Shown here: positions 17,409 through 26,200 of the stretch, in pieces
Position numbering within the stretch: the stretch's first letter is position 1
Layout of the letters: each line of letters opens with the position of its first letter
Source: Desulforhabdus sp. TSK
GTDB lineage: Bacteria; Desulfobacterota; Syntrophobacteria; Syntrophobacterales; Syntrophobacteraceae
Length of the DNA stretch: 64,000 bases
Assembly: GCF_022836495.1 (NCBI RefSeq)
Contig: NZ_BQXM01000005.1
Coordinates: 1 to 64,000 of the forward strand
Direction: 5' to 3'
Made by a program: the position numbers and the translations under genes
Notes under the pieces: model-generated
The model's database searches: none
What the model was told of the DNA's origin: nothing
Seen by the model: only the letters and a program-made list of their open reading frames with translations

Positions 17409-19829
17409 ATGTTGCGCGATTTGCTGCCTGACGATCGTCACGGGGTCAAAATGGGTACTGAAAAAGAGAGGCAGGATGAGGCGGGCCGGAAAGGAGTGGA
17501 TGCCGTCATTCCACCGGATGGGTCTTCCCCGGAGGGGCGGGTGGAAGGGGAGCTCATCTCCGCTTTTTGCGGCAATACGCCTGAAAGTTCAGGCGCTGAC
17601 TGCTTTCCGAGCACACCAGCCGGTTCTCTTTCCGCCCTCGGCATTCTGCAGAAAGGCTCGGATCTCAAAAAGTCTTCCTCCTCCTCGAGGAATACCCCCC
17701 CTCGGGTGCTCCTCGTGGATGATGACGCCACTGCCCGGATGCTCATCCGGGAATCCCTGGAGCAAAGCGGGTTCAAAGTGGCAGAGGCCGAGGATGGCAT
17801 GGAGGCGTTGGCGGTTTTCCAAAGCTTCAACCCCAACCTTGTGCTGATGGACGTCCTGATGCCGAGACTGGACGGCATTGAAGCCTGTGCCGCTCTGCGA
17901 AAAATGCCGGGTGGAGAAAGCGTTCCCGTCGTCATTCTTACGGGGCTGGGAGACCTGAATTCCATTGCCCGCGCCTACGAAGTGGGAGCGACGGATTTCA
18001 TCACCAAGCCCATTCAGTGGATGATCCTGGAGCAGCGCCTCCGCTATATGTTGCGGGCCAGCCAGACGATGGACGATCTCCGCCGGAGCCGCTTGAGTCT
18101 GACGGAGGCGCAGCGCATCGCACGGTTGGGGAACTGGGAGTGGCACATCGAGGAAAACATCCTGCTCTGGTCTGAAGAAAGCTCCCGCATCCACGGCATG
18201 TCTCCCGACAAGAAGAGCATCTCCTTCTTCGAGCTTTTCGAAAGGGTGCACCCCCGGGACAGGCTTTTGATCCTGGAAGCATTTGAGGCCGCCACGTCGG
18301 GTGGGCCGTCTCTCAATATCGATCACCGCATCGTGCTGCCCGATGGGTCCGAACGCATTGTTCATAAACAGGCGGAAACCGTCTTCAATCAGGAGGGACG
18401 GGCGATCCGCATGGCGGGGACCGTTCAGGACATCACGGAGCGCAAGCGGGCCGAAGAAGAAATCCTTTACCTGGCGCAGCACGATAGCCTGACCCGGCTG
18501 CCCAATCGCCACTTCCTGAGGGAGCACCTGCGTCAGGCCCTTGCAAGGGCGGAGCGATATGGCAGCCTGGTGGCCCTCATGTTTCTCGATCTCGATTCCT
18601 TCAAACGCATCAACGATACCCTGGGGCATGACAGGGGGGACCTCCTTCTGCAGCAGGTGGCCGAGCGCCTCGTTCGTTGCCTGCGCAAGGAAGACAGCGT
18701 CACCCGTGCGGGAGAAGCCGGTCCCCAGCCCACGGTGGCTCGATTGGGAGGCGATGAATTCACTGTCCTTTTGAGCGACCTTCATCAGACGGAGGACGCA
18801 GGGAAGGTGGCTCAGCGCATCCTCAGGACCCTGACAAAGCCCTTCCTGCTGGGGTCGCAGGAGGTTTTTGTCGGTGCAAGCATCGGCATCACCCTGTATC
18901 CGGCGGACGGCGAGGATGGGGATGCGCTCCTCAAGTCCGCGGACACCGCCATGTATTATGCCAAGGAACAGGGGGGGAACAACTATCAGTACTATACACA
19001 ATCCATGAACGAGGACGCCTTCAGCCGCCTGGCTCTGGAAAACGCTCTTCGCCGGGCTCTCGAGCGGGAAGAGCTCCTGCTCCATTACCAGCCGCAGGTG
19101 GAGATCGGCACCGGGCGGATCGTGGCTGCCGAGGCGCTCGTCCGCTGGCAGCACCCCGAAAAGGGGCTGCTCCTGCCCCGGGAATTCATCGGCCTGGCTG
19201 AAGAAACCGGACTCATCGTTCCCATCGGGGAATGGGTGCTGCGGAGCGCCTGTGCGGCGTGCAGTCGCTGGCAGAAGGAGTCGCCTGCTCCCCTTCGGGT
19301 CAGTGTCAACCTGTCCCATCGTCAATTTCGCCAGGAAAAGCTCGTCGACACCGTGGCAGCCGTTCTGCAACAGACCGGTCTGGATCCCTCTCTCCTGGAA
19401 TTGGAGCTGACCGAGAGCATCATCATGGACCAGGCTGAAGCCGGCGTCGATATGCTGCGTCGGCTGAAGGCCATGGGGATCATGCTTTCCATCGACGATT
19501 TCGGTACGGGCCAGTCGTCTCTGAGCACCTTGAAACGTCTGCCCATCGATATCTTGAAAATCGATCGCTCGTTTATCGAAGAAATTCCCTTAAACTCCGA
19601 CAATATGGCCATCACGTCGGCCATCATTGCCATGGCCAGGAGCCTGAAGATCAAGGTCATAGCCGAGGGGGTGGAAACGGTTGAACAGTTTGATTTTTTG
19701 CAGGCCAATGCCTGCGGAGCCATGCAGGGCTTTTTCCTCAGCCGCCCCCTTTCCTTCCGGGAGCTCATGAAGCTCCTGAACGGGGACATGCCGTTGGATG
19801 CAGAGGGGCAAACGCGGGAGAATGGATAG
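17409..19829 (+). CDS. REC-PAS-GGDEF-EAL response regulator (cyclic-di-GMP turnover)
   Basis: About 806 residues. The order is an unusual 95-residue low-complexity N-terminus, a receiver domain (VLLVDDDATARML, phosphoacceptor Asp in LVLMDVLMP, Lys in ITKPIQ), a PAS domain (LGNWEWHIEENILLWSEE to GTVQDITERKRAEEE), a GGDEF domain (HDSLTRLPNR, LGGDEF) and an EAL domain (AEALVRW, then IDDFGTG and KIDRSFI). The GGDEF and EAL motifs both look catalytically complete, so synthesis and breakdown of cyclic-di-GMP are both possible. The start is uncertain: GTG at 17391, ATG at 17409 or ATG at 17451 all lack a good ribosome site. The N-terminal region includes a repeat also found inverted upstream at 17096-17172. 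It converges on the kinase operon to the right. Confidence 0.88.
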   Translation: MLRDLLPDDRHGVKMGTEKERQDEAGRKGVDAVIPPDGSSPEGRVEGELISAFCGNTPESSGADCFPSTPAGSLSALGILQKGSDLKKSSSSSRNTPPRVLLVDDDATARMLIRESLEQSGFKVAEAEDGMEALAVFQSFNPNLVLMDVLMPRLDGIEACAALRKMPGGESVPVVILTGLGDLNSIARAYEVGATDFITKPIQWMILEQRLRYMLRASQTMDDLRRSRLSLTEAQRIARLGNWEWHIEENILLWSEESSRIHGMSPDKKSISFFELFERVHPRDRLLILEAFEAATSGGPSLNIDHRIVLPDGSERIVHKQAETVFNQEGRAIRMAGTVQDITERKRAEEEILYLAQHDSLTRLPNRHFLREHLRQALARAERYGSLVALMFLDLDSFKRINDTLGHDRGDLLLQQVAERLVRCLRKEDSVTRAGEAGPQPTVARLGGDEFTVLLSDLHQTEDAGKVAQRILRTLTKPFLLGSQEVFVGASIGITLYPADGEDGDALLKSADTAMYYAKEQGGNNYQYYTQSMNEDAFSRLALENALRRALEREELLLHYQPQVEIGTGRIVAAEALVRWQHPEKGLLLPREFIGLAEETGLIVPIGEWVLRSACAACSRWQKESPAPLRVSVNLSHRQFRQEKLVDTVAAVLQQTGLDPSLLELELTESIIMDQAEAGVDMLRRLKAMGIMLSIDDFGTGQSSLSTLKRLPIDILKIDRSFIEEIPLNSDNMAITSAIIAMARSLKIKVIAEGVETVEQFDFLQANACGAMQGFFLSRPLSFRELMKLLNGDMPLDAEGQTRENG
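17467..17546 (+). repeat. Repeat copy inside the N-terminal coding region of the GGDEF/EAL gene
   Basis: The partner of 17096-17172 in inverted orientation. It encodes part of the non-conserved N-terminus (DAVIPPDGSSPEGR) ahead of the receiver domain, so it may be an inserted element that kept the frame open, or a sign that the true start is elsewhere. Confidence 0.55.
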
Positions 19830-19884
19830 CCGGGAGGCTCCGGCCTCCAGGTTGGCTATACGCGTTGAGGATTGAAAACGTCAT

Positions 19885-19946
19885 TTTGTAGGAGCGGCTT
19901 CCAGCCGCGACAGTGAGCCAGTCGCGGCAGGATGCCGCTCCTACAA
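19885..19946. repeat. REP-like palindrome, copy A
   Basis: An inverted repeat built from TGTAGGAGCGGCTTCCAGCC on the left and GATGCCGCTCCTACA on the right, ending in an A-run. It lies between the convergent GGDEF/EAL gene and the sigma-54 activator gene, where its stem flanked by T-runs on either strand could serve as a two-way terminator. Further copies are at 50498-50573 and 55547-55609. Confidence 0.75.
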
Positions 19947-20087
19947 AAAAAGGGGGAGCCGTCAAATCGGAGGGGTTTCTACCTGATCGGCTACAATGTC
20001 ACCCTAGTGAAAATCGGAGTCTAAAACGCCTGGGTTTAGCTGGATTCCAGTGGTTGCCGGGCTGGCGAAAGTTGGTTTAAAAAAATA

Positions 20088-21512
20088 TCAGGTTTTTAGA
20101 TCATATTTGGCAATTTGATAGCGGAGCTTCGCTCGAGAAATGCCCAAAAGCCGCGCGGCCTTGGTCTGGTTGCCCCGGGCCTCGGCAATGGCCGCCGAAA
20201 GAAGCCTTTCCATCATTTCATCGTAAGTCAGATTCTCTGCCCCCGGGATGCCGCTGCCGGCTCCTGTTTCCTTCTTGGAGTAGTCGGAGGGGCTTTTCAA
20301 AAACTCCAGGTGCTCGGGGCGAATTTCTTCAGTCTGCTCCAGTAGCACAATGCGCTCCATGGCATTTCTCAGCTCTCGAACATTTCCATTCCAGCAGTGA
20401 TTCAAAAGGATGGCCTCGGCTATGGGGCTGATGGTCATGAAGGGCTTGCCGTTTTTGGAACAAAACAGTTCCAGGAAATAGCGGCTCAGAGGCAGGATAT
20501 CCTCCAGTCGCTTCCTCAGGGGAGGCATGACGATCCGGAGGGCGCTCAGGCGATAGTAGAGATCTTCCCGGAATTTTCCCTTTCGCACCTCTTCCAGAAG
20601 GTTCTTGTTGGTGGCTGCAATGACTCGTACGTCACACTGTATCTCTCGAACACCGCCGACGCGGAAGTAGGTCTTTTCCTCCAGAACCCGCAGGCATTTG
20701 GTCTGTACCTCCGGGGACAAGTCACCGACTTCGTCTAGAAAGAGGGTGCCCCCTTCGGCCAGTTGAAATTTGCCCGGCTTTCCACCTGCAATCCCTCCCG
20801 TGAAAGCCCCCTTTTCGTAGCCGAACAATTCGCTTTCGGCCAGCAGCTCAGGAATACATGCACAGTTCAAGCGAATGAAGGGTTTGGTGCAGCGGTGACT
20901 CAATGCGTGGATGTGGGATGCCGCAAGCTCTTTACCCGTTCCGCTCTCTCCTTCGATGAGAACGGTTGCATCATGGCTTTGAGCCAGCCGTGCGATCATC
21001 TCATAGAGCTTTGTCATGAGGGGGCTCTTGCCGGTGAACTTGACGAGCTCTTCCTGCGCGCCGTCCCGGGGGCGTCCATTCCTCAACCCCTTGTCATTCC
21101 ACTGACGCACCTGGAGGGCCTTTTTCACGAGCTCTTTCAACTTTCTGTTGTCAAAAGGCTTCTGGATGTAGTCAAAGGCCCCGTCCCGCATGGCCTGAAC
21201 CGTGTTCTCGATGGTGCCGTAGGCCGTGAGCATGATGACCTGGGTTTGCTCGTCTCTTTGCTTGATGGCGCGAAGCACCTGCAAACCGTCCATGTCTCCC
21301 AGGCGCAGGTCGAGGAGCACCAGTTCCGGCCGAAACTGCAGCAGATTTTCAATGCCGTCTTTACCGCTCTGACAGGTCAGAATCCGGTAATCCTCGGTCT
21401 GCAGAAGCAGCTGCAGGGATCTTCTCACCAGGATGTCATCATCGACGATCATGATTCTGTTCATGGCTGATCTTTCCCTCCGACCACTGAGGTCATCCAT
21501 CGCATGAGTCAT
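20088..21512 (-). CDS. NtrC-family sigma-54-dependent response regulator
   Basis: About 474 residues. The N-terminal receiver has IMIVDDDILVRR, phosphoacceptor in LVLLDLRLG, and Lys in YIQKPF. The central AAA+ sigma-54 interaction domain has Walker A GESGTGKE, the GAFTGG loop (FGYEKGAFTGGIAGG) that contacts sigma-54, and Walker B GGTLFLDEVGDL. The C-terminal Fis-type helix-turn-helix ends with GNQTKAARLLGISRAKLRYQ. It should activate sigma-54 promoters when phosphorylated by the kinase next door. Its ATG at 21512 overlaps the kinase stop. An alternative ATG at 21464, with a GGAGGG site upstream, would start exactly at the receiver domain and may be the true start. Confidence 0.94.
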   Translation of the reverse strand: MTHAMDDLSGRRERSAMNRIMIVDDDILVRRSLQLLLQTEDYRILTCQSGKDGIENLLQFRPELVLLDLRLGDMDGLQVLRAIKQRDEQTQVIMLTAYGTIENTVQAMRDGAFDYIQKPFDNRKLKELVKKALQVRQWNDKGLRNGRPRDGAQEELVKFTGKSPLMTKLYEMIARLAQSHDATVLIEGESGTGKELAASHIHALSHRCTKPFIRLNCACIPELLAESELFGYEKGAFTGGIAGGKPGKFQLAEGGTLFLDEVGDLSPEVQTKCLRVLEEKTYFRVGGVREIQCDVRVIAATNKNLLEEVRKGKFREDLYYRLSALRIVMPPLRKRLEDILPLSRYFLELFCSKNGKPFMTISPIAEAILLNHCWNGNVRELRNAMERIVLLEQTEEIRPEHLEFLKSPSDYSKKETGAGSGIPGAENLTYDEMMERLLSAAIAEARGNQTKAARLLGISRAKLRYQIAKYDLKT

Positions 21513-23044
21513 CTCTCCACAGGAAATTTGAGCAGGAATGTCGTACCAAGGCCAAGCCGACTGTCTACCTGGATGTCGATGTTGTATTCTCTCAAGATGG
21601 CGTGGGAAATGCTCAACCCCAGGCCGGTGCCGCTGGGGCGTGTGGTGAAGAAGGGATCGAAAATTCTCTGAATGTTCTCGGGTGCAATTCCCTCGCCCGT
21701 ATCGGTAATGGAAAGAAATACGTATTCGCGGGCATTCTTCCCATCATCACGTGGTGCCTTTGGGCAGCTCAGGTTGACCAGGATTTTACCTCCATGTGGA
21801 GTCGCAAGCAAGGCGTTCAGGAGCATATTGATGAGGACCTGCTGAATTTGAGCCGCGTCCAGTCTCAAAGGAGGTATTCTCGACGTCCAGTTGACCTGCA
21901 GCTGGACGTCGTTCCGAATGGCCTGGGGGGCCAGCAGGCGCAGCGTATGGCAGACGATTTTGTCGAGGATGCACGGAGAAAGGCGGGCCTGGCTCGGTCT
22001 CGCGAACTCCAGAACATCCTTCATGAATCGCTCCAGCCGGTCGACCCCGATGAGAATGATCTCCACGAGATCTTTCAGGTGTGGAGCATCCTGGGTGTTT
22101 TCGTAGAGCAGTTGGGCATTGGAGCTGATGGCTGTCAGGGGATTGCGGATTTCGTGGACAATGCCTGCAGAGAGCTCCCCCAGGGAGGAGAGTCGATCCA
22201 TGCGCTGTATTTTCTGCTCCATTTGAATCTTTGCCGTTATATCCTCCAGAATGATGAGGACGTAGCGGATGTTTTCCGTCTGCCCCTTCAGGGGGATGGC
22301 TTTGATGTCCACGAATTTTTGCTCATGGAGATCCCCTTTGACAACGGGGCGTTCGCTGCTGAGGGCAAAGCTTCCCTCAAAGGCCTGCTTCAGCAGGAAC
22401 TCCAGGTTCAGCTCCTTTTGAAGGTCCTGGGAGAGTGCCTCCTTGAGAGGCCTTCCCTTCAACCCTCCCCGCCCGAAGCCGAACATGGCGTCAAACCGTC
22501 CGTTGCTGGACAGAACACGGGAGGCGTGATCCAGGAGCGCCATCCCCACGGGCACTCCCTCCACCATCGTTTCGTACATGGAATAGAGGGTGTTGACTTC
22601 CTTTACCTTGCGCTCCAGCTCCTCGTTGCTCTGCTTCAGCTTTTGGAGCAGCTCCCTGTTTTCGCGGCGAAGGCGCCGCCGCTCCATGGCCTTGCTGAGG
22701 GTGACCAGGAGCTCGTCAAAACTTTCCAGGGGCTTGGTGAGGTAATCGAAGGCGTCGTAGTCCCTGAGGGCGGTCACCCCATCCTGGATAGAAGCAAAAC
22801 CCGTAAGGACAATGACTTCCGTCGTGCTGTCCATCTCCTTGATACGGCGGATCACTTCCAGTCCCGGCATTCCGGGCATTTTCATGTCGGTGATGACAAG
22901 AGGCACAGGCTCCCGTTGGAAGAGTGCAACAGCCTCTTCTCCCCGGCCGGCCGTGGTGACGGCGTACCCTTCCACAGTCAGACGGCTGCCGAAGAGGTTC
23001 AGGAGCTCCGGTTCGTCGTCTACGAGCAGAATTTTCGTGGGCAT
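21509..23044 (-). CDS. Receiver-PAS histidine kinase paired with the sigma-54 activator
   Basis: About 511 residues with no membrane segment, so cytoplasmic. The order is an N-terminal receiver (ILLVDDEPELLNLF, Asp in VITDMKMPGM, Lys in YLTKPLE), a coiled coil (RRRLRRENRELLQKLKQ), a PAS domain near 165-290 (GVPVGMALLDHASRVLSSNG), a HisKA helix with the H-box GELSAGIVHEIRNPL, and a HATPase domain (N-box QQVLINMLLNAL, DTGEGI, GTGLGLSIS). The kinase thus takes its own input through a receiver and a PAS domain and should phosphorylate the NtrC-type regulator encoded downstream with an ATGA overlap. It is divergent from uvrA. No signal is identifiable. Confidence 0.93.
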   Translation of the reverse strand: MPTKILLVDDEPELLNLFGSRLTVEGYAVTTAGRGEEAVALFQREPVPLVITDMKMPGMPGLEVIRRIKEMDSTTEVIVLTGFASIQDGVTALRDYDAFDYLTKPLESFDELLVTLSKAMERRRLRRENRELLQKLKQSNEELERKVKEVNTLYSMYETMVEGVPVGMALLDHASRVLSSNGRFDAMFGFGRGGLKGRPLKEALSQDLQKELNLEFLLKQAFEGSFALSSERPVVKGDLHEQKFVDIKAIPLKGQTENIRYVLIILEDITAKIQMEQKIQRMDRLSSLGELSAGIVHEIRNPLTAISSNAQLLYENTQDAPHLKDLVEIILIGVDRLERFMKDVLEFARPSQARLSPCILDKIVCHTLRLLAPQAIRNDVQLQVNWTSRIPPLRLDAAQIQQVLINMLLNALLATPHGGKILVNLSCPKAPRDDGKNAREYVFLSITDTGEGIAPENIQRIFDPFFTTRPSGTGLGLSISHAILREYNIDIQVDSRLGLGTTFLLKFPVER

Positions 23045-23270
23045 GAGAACAGGACCTTCACGTTCTATGGAGCCAAAGATATTGGCGAATTGGCATAAGT
23101 TCCCAAGAAGTCGGTCGAGCGCTGCTCAAACTTGAGGCCAAAGTCGAGGCTCCCGGGAGGCTCCTCCCATTTTCATCGGGGCGTGCATGAGTTAAATTAG
23201 CTTGCCCAGATCCGTGGAAGGCGTTTTCAGAGGAAGGAGCGCCTCTCTGCCTTTTGCCTCTATTTCCTCG

Positions 23271-26200
23271 ATGGAGTTTGCTGCGTTGATCAGAGACCCT
23301 CTCATCCGTTTGCGCGGAGTGCATCAGCATAATTTAAAGAACATAGACCTTGATCTGCCTCTTTTCAAGCTGATTGCCTTCAGCGGTGTCAGCGGCTCCG
23401 GGAAGTCCAGCCTTGCCCTGCACACGCTTTATGCCGAAGGGCAGCGGCGTTACGTGGAAACCTTTTCACCCTATGCCCGCCAGTTTTTGGAGCGCATGGA
23501 CCCGCCCGAGGCGGACCTCATTGAGGGAATCCCGCCCAGCATCGCCATCGAATCGGGAACGACCGTGCGCAGTTCCCGCTCCACGGTGGGAACCATCACG
23601 GAGATCAACGATCACCTCAAAATACTCTACGCACGGCTGGCGGTTCCCCACTGCCCTTCCTGCGGTCAGCCGATTGTCCAGGATACCCCTGAAAGCATCT
23701 CACAAAGCCTGGGGGACATCCCGGCGGGCAGTCGAGTCATTGTGGCCTTTCCCTACCGTCCGGCGGCACCTCTGCAAGCATCGCCGCAATCCTCGTCCGA
23801 GTCTTCCGCCACCGTGTCCGGGAACTGGCCGCAGAGCCTCGTGGCTCAGGGCTTCCTGCGCCTCTATGCCGACGGAAAGACCCTGGACCTGGAATCCCTG
23901 ACGGATGACGAGCTCCGCGCGCTGCAGGACCGGGAACTGCTGGTGGTCGTCGACCGCCTCTCCTGGGGGAGGGCGGCACCGGAGCGTCTCGCCGACTCCC
24001 TTTCCACGGCTTTTCAAATGGGCCGGGGGCGTCTCGCCGTCATCGTTTTGCCCGGAGAGGTGCGCTTGTTCAGCGGTGACCTATCCTGTGCCCGCTGCCG
24101 CTCTCAAGCGGTCATTCCTCTCCCGACTCCCAGCCTGTTCTCCTTCAACAGCCCGTTGGGAGCCTGTCCACAGTGCAAAGGTTTTGGTAGAAGCATCGGT
24201 GTGGACATGAACCTGGTCATTCCGGACCCTCGACGGTCCTTGGCCGACGGGGCCATCAAGCCCTGGGGCACGGACAGGGGTGAATACAACGATCTCATGG
24301 ATTTTTGCCGCACGGCGGGAATCCCCACGGATGTCCCTTACGAATCCCTGCCGGAGGAATCGAAGCGGCAGATCCTCAACGGGACGAAAAAGTATTATGG
24401 AGTCAAAGGCTTCTTCCAGTGGCTGGAGACCAAAACCTACAAAATGCACGTCCGTGTCTTTCTGTCCCGCTACCGGGCTTACAACCCCTGCCAAGCGTGC
24501 GGGGGCACACGGTATCAGGAGGCAGTGCTCCTCTACCGCCTTCGAGGGGTGGACATCGCGACCCTGGGCTCGTGGTCCATCGAGCGATGCCATGCCTTTT
24601 TTTCCGAGCCCTGGCCGGAGCTGGAGCATGACGCGGCGGCAGCGCTCCTGGTGGAGGAAATCAGGAGCCGGCTGCAGTTCCTGCGGTCGGTGGGTTTGGA
24701 ATATTTGTCCCTGGACCGGCAGTCACGGACTCTGTCGGGCGGGGAAGTGCAGCGGGTGCACCTGACCCGCGCCCTGGGGTCGTCCCTGGTGAACGTGCTC
24801 TATGTCCTGGACGAGCCCAGCGTAGGACTGCATCCGAGGGACCAGCAGCGCCTCATGACCCAGCTGCACCGGCTGGTGGGTTTGGGCAACACGGTGGTCG
24901 TGGTGGAGCACGATCCCGACATGATCCGCTTTTGCGACGAAGTCGTGGATATCGGCCCCGGTGGCGGAGAAAAGGGCGGAAAAGTCGTTTATCAGGGGAC
25001 TCCCTCAGGGCTGGCTGCCTGCGAAGAGAGTGTTACGGGCGCATACCTGGGGGGAAGGCTTTCCATCAGCGTACCCCAAAAGCGCCGACCACCCCGATGG
25101 GACAACGCTCTGGTCTTGAAAGGGGCGTCGGAGAACAACCTGAAGCATGTGGATGTCCGCATTCCTCTGGGATTGCTGGTGGGGGTGAGCGGGGTTTCGG
25201 GCTCGGGGAAAAGTACCCTGGTGGAGAAGACCCTGTACTGCAACTGGCTGAGAACAGTCGGAAAGCCCACCGATACTCCCGGGAGCTGCGAGGGACTGGA
25301 GGGAACGGAGCGTATCGCCGAAATGATCCTGGTGGACCAGCAGCCCATTGGCCGCACGCCGCGGGCCAACCTCCTGACCTATACCCGTGTCCTGGACCCG
25401 CTGCGCAAGCTCCTGGCCAAAACACCGGAAGCGGTGGCACGGGGCTATTCTCCGGCGCATTTTTCCTTCAACGTGCCCGGCGGGCGTTGCGAACTGTGCA
25501 AGGGGGAAGGGTTCGAGCACGTGGAGATGCAGTTCCTGGCGGACGTTCTCATCCGGTGCCCTCAGTGCGGGGGGAAACGGTTCAAGGACGAAATCCTCGA
25601 CGTTCGGGTCAACGGGCTTTCCATCGGAGACATGCTGGACTGCACCGCCCAGGAGCTTTTGGAGCATTTCGCCGGTGAAGCCCCCCTGGTGAAGGCCCTG
25701 GATCCCATTGTGGCCATTGGCCTGGATTACCTGCGCCTGGGGCAGCCCTTGAGCTGCCTCTCGGGAGGCGAGGCGCAGCGGCTGAAGCTGGTGCATTACC
25801 TGGGTGCTGAGAAGGCTTCGTTTCCGCGAGGGCAAAGGACTTCTCACAGGGTCTTCCTCCTGGACGAGCCCACGACGGGATTGCATCCCCATGACATGCA
25901 GAAGCTCCTCCATGTGCTCCAGCGGCTGGTGGATTCCGGAAATACGGTGCTGGTGGTGGAGCACAACCTGGATCTGCTGCGTGCCTGCGACTGGCTCATC
26001 GATCTTGGGCCGGAAGGCGGGGAGGGCGGGGGGAGCCTGGTGGTGGAGGGGCCGCCGGAGGCCGTGGCGGCTCATCCCCAAAGCCGTACGGGCGTCTTTC
26101 TGAGGCAACGCATGGAGGCCGGGCGACCGGCGCCGCTGTCCTTTCGGGAGGAATCTGCGCAGGAAGTGTCTGGGGATGAGGCGGGTGAAGGGAGATCTCA

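Noticed and set aside
17589-19370. 593-codon open frame opposite the GGDEF/EAL gene
   Set aside because: The plus-strand gene has complete known domains; the antisense product has none.
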